Shown one piece after another: positions 22,600 to 31,655 of a stretch of DNA of 53,092 nt. The position numbers and the translations under genes are program-made. Source of the DNA: Nostoc punctiforme NIES-2108. GTDB lineage: Bacteria > Cyanobacteriota > Cyanobacteriia > Cyanobacteriales > Nostocaceae. The DNA is taken from NCBI GenBank assembly GCA_003326195.1, contig LXQE01000161.1, positions 90,077 to 143,168 on the forward strand, in the 5' to 3' direction. Numbering within the stretch: the first letter of the stretch is position 1; every line of letters begins with the position of its first letter. A model generated the notes under the pieces. That model was not told the origin of the DNA. It saw only the letters and a program-made list of their open reading frames with translations, and did no database searches.

Positions 22600-24780
22600 A
22601 TGGTTGTAAATTTTAAAAGTTTATTTAGACAGCCAGTTATTCTTTCAAGTGCGATCGCTACAATTTTACTAGTAGGAATTCAAAAACTGGGGGTTTTCGA
22701 GCCTCTAGAAATGAAGGTCTACGACCAAATGATGCAATTACGTGCCGACCCAGGCCCAGACTCTCGTTTATTGATTGTTGCTTTAAGTGAAAAAGATATC
22801 CAAAAATGGAATTGGCCCTTGTCTAGCGAACTTCTAGACCGACTATTAGGCAAACTTGAAGAATATCAACCGCGAGTCATTGGTCTAGATATTTTTCGTG
22901 ACTTACCAGTACCGCCTGGTCATGACAAGCTACTGCAACACCTCCAACAGAGCGATATCATCATTCCTATCTGCAAACATTCTGGTTCTAACAATCCGGG
23001 AATAGCACCCCCAAAGGGCGTTGAAGCAGAGCGAGTAGGATTTAATGATGTTGTAGAAGATACTGATGCCACAATTCGCCGCAACCTATTATTAGTAAGT
23101 GCAGAAGAATCCGATTCTTGTCAAAGTACTTATTCTTTTAGCTTACAACTAGCGCTCAAATATTTAGAAGTTGGAGGCATCCAACTAGAATTTACCCCCA
23201 AAAAGGAACTACAACTACGTAATACTGTATTTAAACCCCTGCAAAGTAGCGCTGGCGGCTATGAAAAAGCAGATACCAATGGCTACCAAATCCTGCTTAA
23301 TTACCGTTCTGGTCATCAGATTGCCCAGCAGGTAACTATTACAGAAGTACTTGCAAATCAAGTTAAACCAGATTTAGTTAAAGACCGCATCGTTTTGATT
23401 GGTTCAACAGCCAATAGTTTAAATGATATTTTTAATACGCCCTTTGCTAGTGGTAAGTCAGATAATTCTGGCAAAATGGCCGGAATTGAAATTCATGCCC
23501 ACAGCGTTAGTCAAATTCTCAGTGCTGTTCTTAACAAACAGCCTCTATTTTGGTTTTTGCCTGAGTGGGGTAAAGTCCTTTGGATATGGGGATGGACTGT
23601 AGTTGGTGGGTTGCTAGTATGGCGGATTCAACATCCGCTAGGCTTAGGATTGGCAGCAGCAACAGCCCTTGCAGTATTATTTGGAGCCAATTTTGTCATT
23701 TTTACCCAAGCTGGATGGTTCCCAGTCATACCTCCGGCTTTGGGGTTAATATTTACCGCCGGCAGCGTCCTTGCCTATAGTGCTTATCAAACCAAGCAAG
23801 AGCAAAAAGAAATTACCCAACGGGTTCAAGAACACCAACAATTAATTCTAGAATTGCAAGGTCTTTTACGGCAGCGCGGCAACGCCTCAAATGAGGCACC
23901 AACAGTAATTGCTGATTCCATCGGGCAAGAAATTTCACTAGGCACACTACTAAATAACCGCTACAAAATTACTCAACCCTTGGGTTCTGGAGGATTTAGC
24001 AATACTTATTTAGCCGACGATATCCAGCGTCCTGGTAATCCGCAGTGTGTGGTCAAACAGTTGCGACCTCCTCGCCAAGATGCAGAATATTTAAATGTTG
24101 TCAGACGCCTATTCGACGCTGAAGCAGAAATTTTAGAAACTTTGGGTAAGCACCCACAAATTCCTCAACTCCTAGCTTTTTTTGAAGAAAATCGGCAATT
24201 TTCTTTAGTGCAAGAATTTGTTCGAGGACACGCTATGGATAAAGAGTTAACTGCTGGTAAGCAACTAAAACAAGCTGAAGTTGTGGAAATACTCAAAGAA
24301 GTTTTAAACGTGCTTGTTTTTGTTCATAGCTATGGCGTAATCCATCGAGATATCAAACCTAGTAACTTAATTAGGCGAGAATCAGATCGGCACATTGTTT
24401 TAATTGACTTTGGCGCTGTTAAGCAGATTCAACCTCAGCAGCAAGAAGCTCAGACTATTTCAATTGGCACTCCTAATTATGCACCTTCTGAACAAATGAG
24501 TGGGTTGCCAAAACTCAACAGCGATATTTATGCGTTGGGAATTATGGGAATACAAGGTTTAACTGGAGTAGAACCTAGAGAGTTTCGTAGAGACACAAAT
24601 ACTGGTGAAATAATTATCCAAAGTGTAGCTGATGCTAATCAACAGATTTGGCAACATTGGCGCGAATTAACTGATGCTACAGACGAGTTGGTTATGATTT
24701 TAAATAGAATGGTACATTTCGACTTCACTCAACGATATCAGTCAGCCGCAGATGTGCTTAAAAATATCGAAAGTCTTTAG
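22600..24780 (+). CDS. CHASE2 sensor Ser/Thr protein kinase
   Basis: 726 aa. A short N-terminal hydrophobic segment (residues 10-30) leads to an extracytoplasmic CHASE2 domain (about 35-310; LIVALSEKDIQKWNWPLSSE, RVIGLDIFRDLPVP, DRIVLIGSTANSLNDIFNTP). Three transmembrane helices follow (about 320-400), then a short coiled coil and a cytoplasmic kinase (about 450-726). Its motifs are complete: GSGGFSNTYLADD glycine loop, VVKQL lysine, HRDIKPSNLI catalytic loop, DFGAVKQ, and the activation/P+1 loop GTPNYAPSEQ. It can therefore phosphorylate Ser/Thr in response to an external signal. It lies 197 bases after the FHA gene, making that FHA protein a natural binding partner (inference). Confidence 0.92.
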   Translation: MVVNFKSLFRQPVILSSAIATILLVGIQKLGVFEPLEMKVYDQMMQLRADPGPDSRLLIVALSEKDIQKWNWPLSSELLDRLLGKLEEYQPRVIGLDIFRDLPVPPGHDKLLQHLQQSDIIIPICKHSGSNNPGIAPPKGVEAERVGFNDVVEDTDATIRRNLLLVSAEESDSCQSTYSFSLQLALKYLEVGGIQLEFTPKKELQLRNTVFKPLQSSAGGYEKADTNGYQILLNYRSGHQIAQQVTITEVLANQVKPDLVKDRIVLIGSTANSLNDIFNTPFASGKSDNSGKMAGIEIHAHSVSQILSAVLNKQPLFWFLPEWGKVLWIWGWTVVGGLLVWRIQHPLGLGLAAATALAVLFGANFVIFTQAGWFPVIPPALGLIFTAGSVLAYSAYQTKQEQKEITQRVQEHQQLILELQGLLRQRGNASNEAPTVIADSIGQEISLGTLLNNRYKITQPLGSGGFSNTYLADDIQRPGNPQCVVKQLRPPRQDAEYLNVVRRLFDAEAEILETLGKHPQIPQLLAFFEENRQFSLVQEFVRGHAMDKELTAGKQLKQAEVVEILKEVLNVLVFVHSYGVIHRDIKPSNLIRRESDRHIVLIDFGAVKQIQPQQQEAQTISIGTPNYAPSEQMSGLPKLNSDIYALGIMGIQGLTGVEPREFRRDTNTGEIIIQSVADANQQIWQHWRELTDATDELVMILNRMVHFDFTQRYQSAADVLKNIESL

Positions 24781-24809
24781 TACTTTTTTCTCAACACTAA
24801 AGTGCTTAG

Positions 24810-24839
24810 AAAAAAGCCTGGTCACTCGCATGACCAAGC
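24810..24839 (-). terminator. Terminator of the hsp20 gene
   Basis: Read on the minus strand: GCTTGGTCA, loop TGCGAG, TGACCAGGC, then TTTTTT (the A-run at 24810-24815 on the plus strand). A 9-bp stem (one G-T pair) with a T-run, about 65 bases after the hsp20 stop codon, is a convincing intrinsic terminator. Confidence 0.75.
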
Positions 24840-24903
24840 TATTAACTATTTCAATCAATCATTGGAGGTAAAGTAGTCTGATCGCAAACCATTAGTTAAC
24901 AGG

Positions 24904-25344
24904 TTATTCTAAATTAACCTTGACAACTTTGTTCTTTTCTTGCTCAGTTTTAGGCAATATTAGATTCAATATACCATTTTTATAATCTGCCGTAACCTTA
25001 GTGTTTTGAACCCGAACTGATAGAGGAATTACGCGTTTAAATTTCCCGTAATTAAACTCACTTCTAGTAACACCTTTTTCCTCTGTTTTTGTTTCAGACT
25101 TCCGCTCACCGCTAATGTGAACAGCGTTTTCTGTGACTTCCACATCCAGGTCTTTAGCTTCCAGCCCTGGCAGTTCTAGCTTCAGATGAATTGCATCTTC
25201 AGTTTCTTGGATTTCAGCAGCAGGAACATTGCTTAAGTCTCTGTCCAACAATACAGATGCTAATCCCGTGTCTTGAAATAAACTATTAATTAGATCTTGT
25301 ACAGTGTCAATTTGATTTGAAGTATTTAAACGAATTAGTGTCAT
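24904..25344 (-). CDS. hspA: Small heat-shock protein Hsp20 (alpha-crystallin family)
   Basis: 146 aa ATP-independent holdase chaperone. The alpha-crystallin domain (about residues 43-137) shows ETEDAIHLKLELPGLEAKDL, DVEVTENAVHISGERK, the YGKFKRVIPLSVRV strand and the ADYKNGILNLILPK motif with the conserved GxLxxxxPK. The N-terminus MTLIRLNTSNQIDTVQDLIN is the usual variable oligomerisation arm. The length is normal for class A cyanobacterial HspA. Transcribed alone on the minus strand, with its own terminator. Heat or light-stress induction is family knowledge; no CIRCE operator was seen upstream. Confidence 0.92.
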   Translation of the reverse strand: MTLIRLNTSNQIDTVQDLINSLFQDTGLASVLLDRDLSNVPAAEIQETEDAIHLKLELPGLEAKDLDVEVTENAVHISGERKSETKTEEKGVTRSEFNYGKFKRVIPLSVRVQNTKVTADYKNGILNLILPKTEQEKNKVVKVNLE

Positions 25345-26180
25345 AACTATTCCTCACAGTAATTAGCTTTTATTTAATCAGTATTGCACTTCAATTCGTG
25401 CTTACATATTCATAGTATGTAAAATTTAGCTTGATGTAAATTCGGTTATTAGCACTAATTTATTGATGATTACCGTCCTAAATTAGACATACAAAATAGA
25501 TTACGGTTTACTCTAATTTGTGTGTTCGGGAAACCGAATAGATAAATTAGATTCAATCATCCTTAACTAATAAGTCTGCTGTTGAAGGGGATAGTGCAGA
25601 AATACGATGCCTCTGTTGGGCTATGCCTACAACTGAGTAACAAGGCTGCAAAAATCAATACAGTTCAGTTAAGTAAAGCGCAACCCAACAAAGCCCAGGA
25701 AATGTTGGGTTTCGTTCTTCAACTCAACCTACACGGGTTAAAATTTTTGGCGCTAATCCAAGCGTATTGCTGCATAAATTTTTAGATAATCTCAGTTAAA
25801 TATATATCTGTTCAAGTTTTTCCTGAATTGAACTCTCAATTTATCAACCAACACAGCATCAATAATGAAACTCTTTCCAAAAGTCAATTTTTTTAAAGTA
25901 GACGCGGAGCGGCTTGCCGCAGGCTACCGCAAAGGACGCATTCGCGGAGCGTCTCGTAAGAGTTGGACGCAAAGATAAGAAAGAAGTCCTTAGCCCAAGC
26001 GTATTGGGGTCTTAGCAACTTTGAATGAACCGTAGGATGCGCTCGATTAAATCACCCGAATGGGTGAGGAGAAAATCAACCGTTCAGGTGAACTAGGTGC
26101 AGGAAGTTAAGACAGATAAAAAATAAGATTCTATTACTCAATAACATTAATTGCACTTTACTATAACTAAGGATAATCCT
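25345..26180. other. Long gene-free region upstream of hsp20, with dispersed repeats
   Basis: Contains the hsp20 promoter region next to 25345. A GCGCAACCCAACAAAGCCC ... GTTGGGTTTCGTTC dispersed repeat follows (about 25678-25732); a 67-codon frame over it is a repeat artefact. A GCGGAGCGGCTTGCCGCAGG-type palindromic repeat lies at 25898-25958. The sequence near 26065-26090 (CACCCGAATGGGTGAGG) has a small palindrome CACCC...GGGTG. No RNA gene was recognised. Confidence 0.5.
25898..25958 (+). repeat. GC-rich palindromic dispersed repeat (GCGGCTTGCCGCAGGCTACCGC type)
   Basis: The GTAGACGCGGAGCGGCTTGC / CGCAGGCTACCGC unit is followed by GCATTCGCGGAGCGTCTCG. Related copies lie at 40736-40770, 34953-34986 and 51073-51120. 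These are typical short palindromic repeats of Nostocales genomes with no coding role. Confidence 0.7.
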
Positions 26181-26567
26181 ATGAAACTCTCTATCTTGAT
26201 CGATTCTGTACTCATTGTTACTTCTATTGCTTTATTGCCTGGAATAGGTAGCACTCAAATAGCTACTAGCAATAGTGGCGAACCTATAGCTATCAATTCT
26301 AACAATTCATCTAACGTCAGCTACCTCAAGCCCTTTGATGCTGCATTTCTAGCTGATCAAGGTAATCTGAAAGCACAGGGTAGTCTTAGCGGTAGCGCTT
26401 TGGTATCTCAATACCAAACAGGAAACCTAACTGCATTAAATGTGGTTAAGGCTGCTGTTAACGCTAAAAAGTTACCAGCACAAGAAGCTTTGAATGATAA
26501 AGGTTATCTAAACACTGTCGAGTTGCAGCTGACATCAGACGACAGCACTAATGATTTCTCTTACTAA
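26181..26567 (+). CDS. Secreted hypothetical protein
   Basis: 128 aa from ATG at 26181, chosen because AAGGA lies 8 bases upstream and a signal peptide follows (MKLSILIDSVLIVTSIALLP GIGS). An earlier in-frame Met (26151) would put ten extra residues before the signal. The mature part is Ser/Asn/Ala-rich with no Cys: FDAAFLADQGNLKAQGSLSG, YQTGNLTALNVVKAAVNAKK, and an acidic end. No domain was recognised. A strong terminator 140 bases downstream probably ends its mRNA. Confidence 0.6.
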   Translation: MKLSILIDSVLIVTSIALLPGIGSTQIATSNSGEPIAINSNNSSNVSYLKPFDAAFLADQGNLKAQGSLSGSALVSQYQTGNLTALNVVKAAVNAKKLPAQEALNDKGYLNTVELQLTSDDSTNDFSY

Positions 26568-26706
26568 GTACAGACTTGCAGAGGTTCGTAATGGATTTAT
26601 AAAATGCTGTACTATCATCTGGTTGCTTTGACAAGCAAATGCGTAACCGAGCAGGAAAAGCTGCTGTCTCCCCCTAATTACCATCTCATTCGCAAAAATT
26701 ACTTTG

Positions 26707-26734
26707 ACCCCTCCAACACCTTGGAGGGGTTTTT
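26707..26734 (+). terminator. Intrinsic terminator
   Basis: ACCCCTCCAA (26707-26716), loop CACC, TTGGAGGGGT (26721-26730) and T5. This perfect 10-bp G/C-rich stem with a T-run is a strong plus-strand terminator for the secreted-protein gene, or for a small RNA between 26568 and 26706. The 61-codon frame running through it (26604-26789) is not credible as a gene. Confidence 0.85.
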
Positions 26735-26960
26735 AGTTGGTGCTACGGTTGCTATTTGCTCTAGCGTCTCCCATGCACAGCAGCACTGAAATGCTTTCTG
26801 CTCCCACAAGGGCGTGACTCATCACACTTTTAGAAAAAAGGGACGGGTCATAAATTATTTACTGTTCTATCAAATTAACGTTGTTAAGTTACTCAGCAGG
26901 TGTAGTTTTCACCTCCAGGCTGTGTTAGATATTGTAACGCGAAACAGGAGTATAGATACG

Positions 26961-27689
26961 TTGCTAAAGCTTTCTCCCGAATCTCCTCTATTTATTGTAT
27001 TAATCATTATTAGTTTTCTAGTAGTAACTTTGTCAACTTGGTTATCATCTAAACCATTCGTTTTAAAACCATTTGGGGCTAATGATATTGTTCAACTGCT
27101 CACATTACAATTATTCATTTCTTTGTTGCTAGAGCGTTCTTTAGAAGTTTTTATAACTACTTGGCGTGGCCCATTCGTCGAACAATTAGATATTAGTATT
27201 CAGCAAGAAAAGGCTTTAATATCTGAGAAGATAAGACTTATGGAAGTACAACAGAACCAATTCCCTTCTTTAGAATCTAATCAAATCAGTGGACTCCCAC
27301 CTGAAGGAATGAGTTTAGAACAGCAAATCATCCAAAATTTTACACAGAATCAACAAGATTCATTAAAAATTTTCCAGCCACAAATGGATGATATAAATGA
27401 AAAAGAGCGCCAAAGAACAGCCTATAAATCTGATACACGGACAATTGCTCTATGGACATCCCTTTTATTCGGTCTTTTAATGAGTGCAATAGGTGTTCGC
27501 TCAATTGAACCACTTGTAGTTATTGATTTAGATAATCCCATACAAGTAGTTATTTTCCGTTGTTTAGATGCACTGCTGACAGGAGGTTTAATTGCAGGAG
27601 GTAGCGAGGGAATTCATAAGCTCATAAAAGTTTTTATCGACTTTATGGAAGCTACATCTAAACAAATCAAAAATCAGGGGTCGTCTTGA
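26961..27689 (+). CDS. Hypothetical membrane protein with central coiled-coil-like loop
   Basis: Function not recognised; about 242 aa. The frame is open from GTG at 26814. A TTG at 26961 has AGGAG 10 bases upstream and starts the protein just before its first hydrophobic helix, so it is preferred with low certainty. Transmembrane segments lie at about 8-28 (FIVLIIISFLVVTLSTWL), 42-62 (QLLTLQLFISLLLERSLEVF), 162-182 and 198-218. The loop between helices 2 and 3 (about 65-155) is hydrophilic, Gln/Glu-rich and probably helical. The (V/I)xGGLIAGGSEGIHKLIKVF ending suggests a conserved family. Confidence 0.6.
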   Translation: MLKLSPESPLFIVLIIISFLVVTLSTWLSSKPFVLKPFGANDIVQLLTLQLFISLLLERSLEVFITTWRGPFVEQLDISIQQEKALISEKIRLMEVQQNQFPSLESNQISGLPPEGMSLEQQIIQNFTQNQQDSLKIFQPQMDDINEKERQRTAYKSDTRTIALWTSLLFGLLMSAIGVRSIEPLVVIDLDNPIQVVIFRCLDALLTGGLIAGGSEGIHKLIKVFIDFMEATSKQIKNQGSS

Positions 27690-27828
27690 TGAAACTAGGA
27701 ATACGGGATAATATTACCAAAATTATGGTAATGAAAGTAATATCTATTCTAAATATAAAGTACCATCTTCCCATAAATAATCTTTAATTTTTACAAAATT
27801 TTTATTTAAGTTTTTTAATAAATCTGTT

Positions 27829-28598
27829 TTAGATGAAACCTGAACTCCTTCCAGTTTTGGACAGGGGTGTTTTTTTCCGATAACCAATCTCGTAGTCAGC
27901 GGCTCGTTGCAATAAAGTTAAGATTTGCTCCTTAATATCTTTGACTAATTCAATAAACTCATAACGCGCCAGAGTGCCATCTCTAACTCGATGCCATAAC
28001 TCAAATAATTTCTCCTGCTGTTTAATCAGCGCAATCCCTAATCCTGCAAAGACTCCAGAACGTTCTGAGATTTTGATAAATTCCCGTCGTAGATGCGCCC
28101 AACATAATTGCCGACGTTCCAGTTCTACCCAGTTGTATGCACCGTGACGGTCGGAATTTAAAATCCCCCCAAAGTTTTCACCCAACAAGTTTTCAGCCGC
28201 TTGGGTGCAACGAGTTAGGGCAATTTCAAAAAATGTGACTAGGGGGAGCCACTGCGTTGGGCGGCTTTGCCGACTTGAAGCATGTGGCGTTGTGACAGCA
28301 ACCCATAGCCAAGCCTTTCTTTGTTGGGGATTACAACCATCGAGATTAGCTTGATTAAAGCTCGTTTCATCTGCTCCTACAACCTTTGAGCAATGGATGT
28401 ATTGTTTTGCTTCATCCACACAAGTCGTAACTGCATCGCTAGCTTCAAACCTGAGTTTGTTTACGGTTCCCAGTGATATTGCTATCCCAAACACTTCTTG
28501 CATTCACTTTGTACCATCCTTTGACTATTGCGATACACTCCACTCAGCAATGCGACAAGTGCTACTACTCTTACCCCATAACCACTTGTAACTTCACA
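27829..28598 (-). pseudogene. IS66-family transposase remnant (frameshifted and truncated)
   Basis: The main frame (27829-28503) encodes ISLGTVNKL, VVGADETSFNQANLDG, AWLWVAVT, a LNSDRHGAYNWVELERRQLC segment and WAHLRREF, the core of IS66 DDE_Tnp transposases. Immediately upstream the protein continues in another frame (YGVRVVALVALLSGVYRNSQ up to about 28598), showing a frameshift near 28505. The N-terminal zinc-finger region and the C-terminal catalytic Glu region are missing, and the end reads into unrelated sequence (SKTGRSSGFI). It is not functional. Confidence 0.82.
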
Positions 28599-28686
28599 CT
28601 ACCAGATTCTGGTTGCAGTTTTTTACGATCGCCCTGCTACCCCCTGAACGCTTACCGCGCACTTGGCAAAAAACTAGTCTGATTAC

Positions 28687-29454
28687 CTAAAATTTTTCCT
28701 TAGCAGCTAACATCTGTAAAATCTTTTCTACATGATCCAACTCTCCAACGATTCGCCGAATTGGGTGAGGCCAAACCTTGACAAGGGTAGGAGTTGCAGA
28801 AACCTGATTTAGTTCTGCTTGTTCTGGATGACTTAAAACATCAATCACCTTCAGAGTATAAGGATGTCCGAGCGATCGCTCTAACAATTCGTGTAAATTT
28901 TGCAGAATGCGTTCAGTAGAACTGCTATGTCCGGCAACAAACAACCGGAGAACATAGCCTTGGGTGATGGCTTCTTTTTTTTGTACAATTACTGGTTGGT
29001 GATATTTTGGCACAGGTTCAGAAAGGTCTAGACGGACAATTAAATCGTGATCTTCCCAAAGCTGCCCAAATGATGAACGATAGGTTGTTAACACCATGCG
29101 ATCGCACAATCCTTCTTGCCAAGGAGCTGCTTGCCATACTAATTCCCCTGTGCCAAAAACAGCATTAAGCAAAGTTTGGTGTCTAATTACAGCCGGATAA
29201 GCTTCAGCAAAAGTTCGCACTTGTTGAGTGCGCGGATCTAACCAATTGTCAATAGTTGCAGTATAACAAGGCACTAAAAAGTGCGGTGGCTCTGGTAAAT
29301 CTAGAATTTCTTGCAAAGCCGAGCACAAATGCAAATGCCATCGACCTTGCTTGCTAGGGTCGATGCAGTAAATTAAATCTCCTCCAGGCGTAAATAGCGC
29401 AATGCCTTTAAACAGCTGGGGTGTAGATAGTTTGTTTGTTGTCAAGTTATTCAC
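28687..29454 (-). CDS. KaiB-like (SasA-type) domain protein with an N-terminal domain of unknown function
   Basis: 255 aa. Residues about 165-250 (YVLRLFVAGHSSSTERILQN, YTLKVIDVLSHPEQAELNQV, SATPTLVKVWPHPIRRIVGE) closely match the thioredoxin-like KaiB fold as found at the N-terminus of the clock output kinase SasA. Here it is C-terminal and no kinase domain follows. The N-terminal 150 residues (LFTPGGDLIYCIDPSKQGRW, HFLVPCYTATIDNWLDPRTQ) were not recognised. A role in binding KaiC or competing with SasA/KaiB is inference. It lies 192 bases downstream of pilT on the same strand, with repeats in between. The start is ATG at 29454. Confidence 0.8.
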   Translation of the reverse strand: MNNLTTNKLSTPQLFKGIALFTPGGDLIYCIDPSKQGRWHLHLCSALQEILDLPEPPHFLVPCYTATIDNWLDPRTQQVRTFAEAYPAVIRHQTLLNAVFGTGELVWQAAPWQEGLCDRMVLTTYRSSFGQLWEDHDLIVRLDLSEPVPKYHQPVIVQKKEAITQGYVLRLFVAGHSSSTERILQNLHELLERSLGHPYTLKVIDVLSHPEQAELNQVSATPTLVKVWPHPIRRIVGELDHVEKILQMLAAKEKF

Positions 29455-29547
29455 AGAGGTTAGGTTAGGGAACTAAAAGTAAAAATTCTCTCTTTTACCT
29501 TTTACCTTAGCTATAACCTCAACCAGGATCGCAAAGATATTTGAGAT

Positions 29548-29645
29548 TGGGGAGTAAAGAAGGGAATAGGGTAAAGGTTACAGGGTACAGATTATTCCCT
29601 ATAACCTGTCACCTGTCACCTATACCCTAATTCCAATGCCCTAAT
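29548..29645. repeat. Short tandem repeats between pilT and the KaiB-domain gene
   Basis: Contains GGGAATAGGGTAAAGGTTACAGGG and, on the other arm, CCCTATAACCTGTCACCTGTCACC and TATACCCTAATTCC, partly complementary. It can form a hairpin in the pilT-kaiB-like intergenic RNA and may reduce or end read-through. Confidence 0.5.
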
Positions 29646-29646
29646 C

Positions 29647-30921
29647 CTAAACTCGACCTCGGAGAAACTGTGCCATTTCGTTAGGAGTTGGTGACATTTC
29701 CAAAGCAGTTTCTTCAGTGATTCGTCCGTCTTGATAGAGATTGAGCAATGACTGATTCATCGTAATCATGCCGTCAAAGCCGGCTTGTTTCATCAGCTCG
29801 CCAATTTCATCATACTTACCGTCTTTGATCCATTCTTTAATCGCCTCAGTATTGATCAGCACATCGTGGAAAGCAGCCCGCTTACCGTCAGTTGTGCGAC
29901 ACAAGCCTTGAGCAATTACTGCGACTAAAGACTCAGAAATCGCTACCCGCATTGCATCCTGTTCTTCACCAGAATAGAGGTTAAGAATCCGCTCAATGGT
30001 TTTGACCGCGCTATTGGTATGCAGGGTTCCCATGACTAAGTGACCAGTCTGAGCGGCTTTTAAGGCGGTGTTAACTGTTTCCTTGTCCCGCATTTCCCCT
30101 ACCAGAATCAAATCTGGGTCTTCCCGCAAAGCTGCTTTCAAAGCGTTGTCAAATTTCCGGGTATGCATTCCCACTTCCCGCTGTTTGACTAAAGACTTGC
30201 GGCTTTGATGGACAAATTCTATCGGGTCTTCAATGGTGATGATATGTTTGGCCATTTCCTTATTGATGTAGTCAATCATCGCTGCCATTGTGGTGGACTT
30301 ACCAGAACCAGTGGGTCCCGTCACCAAAATTAAACCTTTATGGTGATGACAAATATCCCGAAAAATCGGAGGTAATCTCAACTGTTCCATAGTTAAGATT
30401 TTTAGCGGAATCAACCGCAACACCATTGCAGGCCCTTTAAGGGAGCCAAAAACATTAATCCGCACGCGAGCAAATTCGTATTGAGTTGCTCCGTCAAATT
30501 CTAAGGATTCTTCAAAGCGCTGAATTTCTCCCTCACTCATTACCTCCCGCAACCAACTCATAAAAGTTTCTTTATCTGTTTCTGGATAATCTCCTGATTG
30601 AATTTCTCCTCGGCTGCGGAAGCGGGGTGATTCTCCTACACCCAAGTGCAAGTCAGAATATCCCTGGTCGTAAGCTTCCCTGATTAACTTCTCTAAAGTG
30701 GGCCCTGCAATGCTGTTTTGAGGGCGAACTGAATTAGGTATTGGCGGTGGACTACCTGGACGATGACCTGCAACAGGTGGATTAGTGCCCCTATCCATTG
30801 ACATATCGAGTGTTTGTGTCATCTGCCGCTGCGTACTAAAGGTTGGCGTTGGCGGTGGTGGCGGTGGCAAATTACGTACGGCAGCAGAGTTAGAATTTAA
30901 TGGAGATTGTGATTCTGTCAT
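29647..30921 (-). CDS. pilT: Type IV pilus retraction ATPase PilT
   Basis: 424 aa hexameric ATPase that powers pilus retraction at the inner membrane. Residues 1-75 form a Pro-rich extension (PPPPPPTPTF ... PGSPPPIPNS) not present in E. coli-type PilT but common in cyanobacteria. The core has a PAS-like N-domain (ETFMSWLREVMSEGE), Walker A GPTGSGKSTT, the Asp box TIEDPIEF, Walker B LILVGEMRD and the His box QTGHLVMGTLHTNSA. The C-terminal AIRNLIREGK-type PilT motif is visible as IKEWIKDGKYDEI. The start is ATG at 30921. No pilB or pilC is adjacent on this side of the window. Confidence 0.93.
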   Translation of the reverse strand: MTESQSPLNSNSAAVRNLPPPPPPTPTFSTQRQMTQTLDMSMDRGTNPPVAGHRPGSPPPIPNSVRPQNSIAGPTLEKLIREAYDQGYSDLHLGVGESPRFRSRGEIQSGDYPETDKETFMSWLREVMSEGEIQRFEESLEFDGATQYEFARVRINVFGSLKGPAMVLRLIPLKILTMEQLRLPPIFRDICHHHKGLILVTGPTGSGKSTTMAAMIDYINKEMAKHIITIEDPIEFVHQSRKSLVKQREVGMHTRKFDNALKAALREDPDLILVGEMRDKETVNTALKAAQTGHLVMGTLHTNSAVKTIERILNLYSGEEQDAMRVAISESLVAVIAQGLCRTTDGKRAAFHDVLINTEAIKEWIKDGKYDEIGELMKQAGFDGMITMNQSLLNLYQDGRITEETALEMSPTPNEMAQFLRGRV

Positions 30922-31655
30922 ATATCTTTACATTTGGCAGTTAATAAAGTTGAATTAACGAGAAGTAAAGTCACTTGCTTTGATGACTTTTGGAGAATGC
31001 TTGTCTACAAGCCTTAGCGGTGATAGAAGGCGATTGAAGCTCTAGAACCACGGTCAATCTATTTCATCCACCTCAATTGGTATCTTTTATTTCCTAAGAT
31101 TTGACTACTCAGAATATTTAGATAGATTATTTAACCTATCTAAACTGGTTTAACACACGTAAGGAGTCAAAACGCCTCAGTAAATACACACTGGTTAAAA
31201 AGTATTTTTTAATGCTTCTGTTTCAAGGTAAATATTCTCATGACTTAGATGAGAAATTTATCTCAGGCATGGGCACGAATTGCTAGCAATTAACAGTACA
31301 AATACTAGGCAGTTCATTTATTCAGCCCGTCTAGGAATTATGAGAAAGACTACTAGTTTTTATAAGAAATGTTAAGTTGAAGAGGAGTAATATCGTGGGG
31401 ATCAAAGTTAAAAGCTCGTACCTTTTAGGTTATATACCTGAAGGTAGATGCAGTAAACAAGTTTTTTTAATAGATAGAAAGTTGAGTTTATATTCATAAT
31501 TACGAAAAATTAACTGTAAACTTTAGTAAACAAATGCTCATTTTCTCAATTAGTTTTTATATACTGAATTTCACTGAAGAACAATTCAGTTTACTCGTGA
31601 AAAGCGAGAAATGACTGAAATTAAAATTTGTTGTGTATTTTGGGAGGAAAAGTCA
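30922..31655. other. 734-base divergent intergenic region
   Basis: A/T-rich DNA between divergent pilT and a small membrane-protein gene. It must hold both promoters. No ORF, repeat or RNA gene was recognised. The length suggests long 5' leaders or an unannotated small RNA. Confidence 0.4.

Noticed and set aside
25582..25785. 67-codon open frame after hsp20
   Set aside because: It runs over the GCGCAACCCAACAAAGCCC dispersed repeat, has no ribosome-binding site and no domain.
26604..26789. 61-codon open frame
   Set aside because: It passes through a strong intrinsic terminator (26707-26734) and looks unlike a protein.
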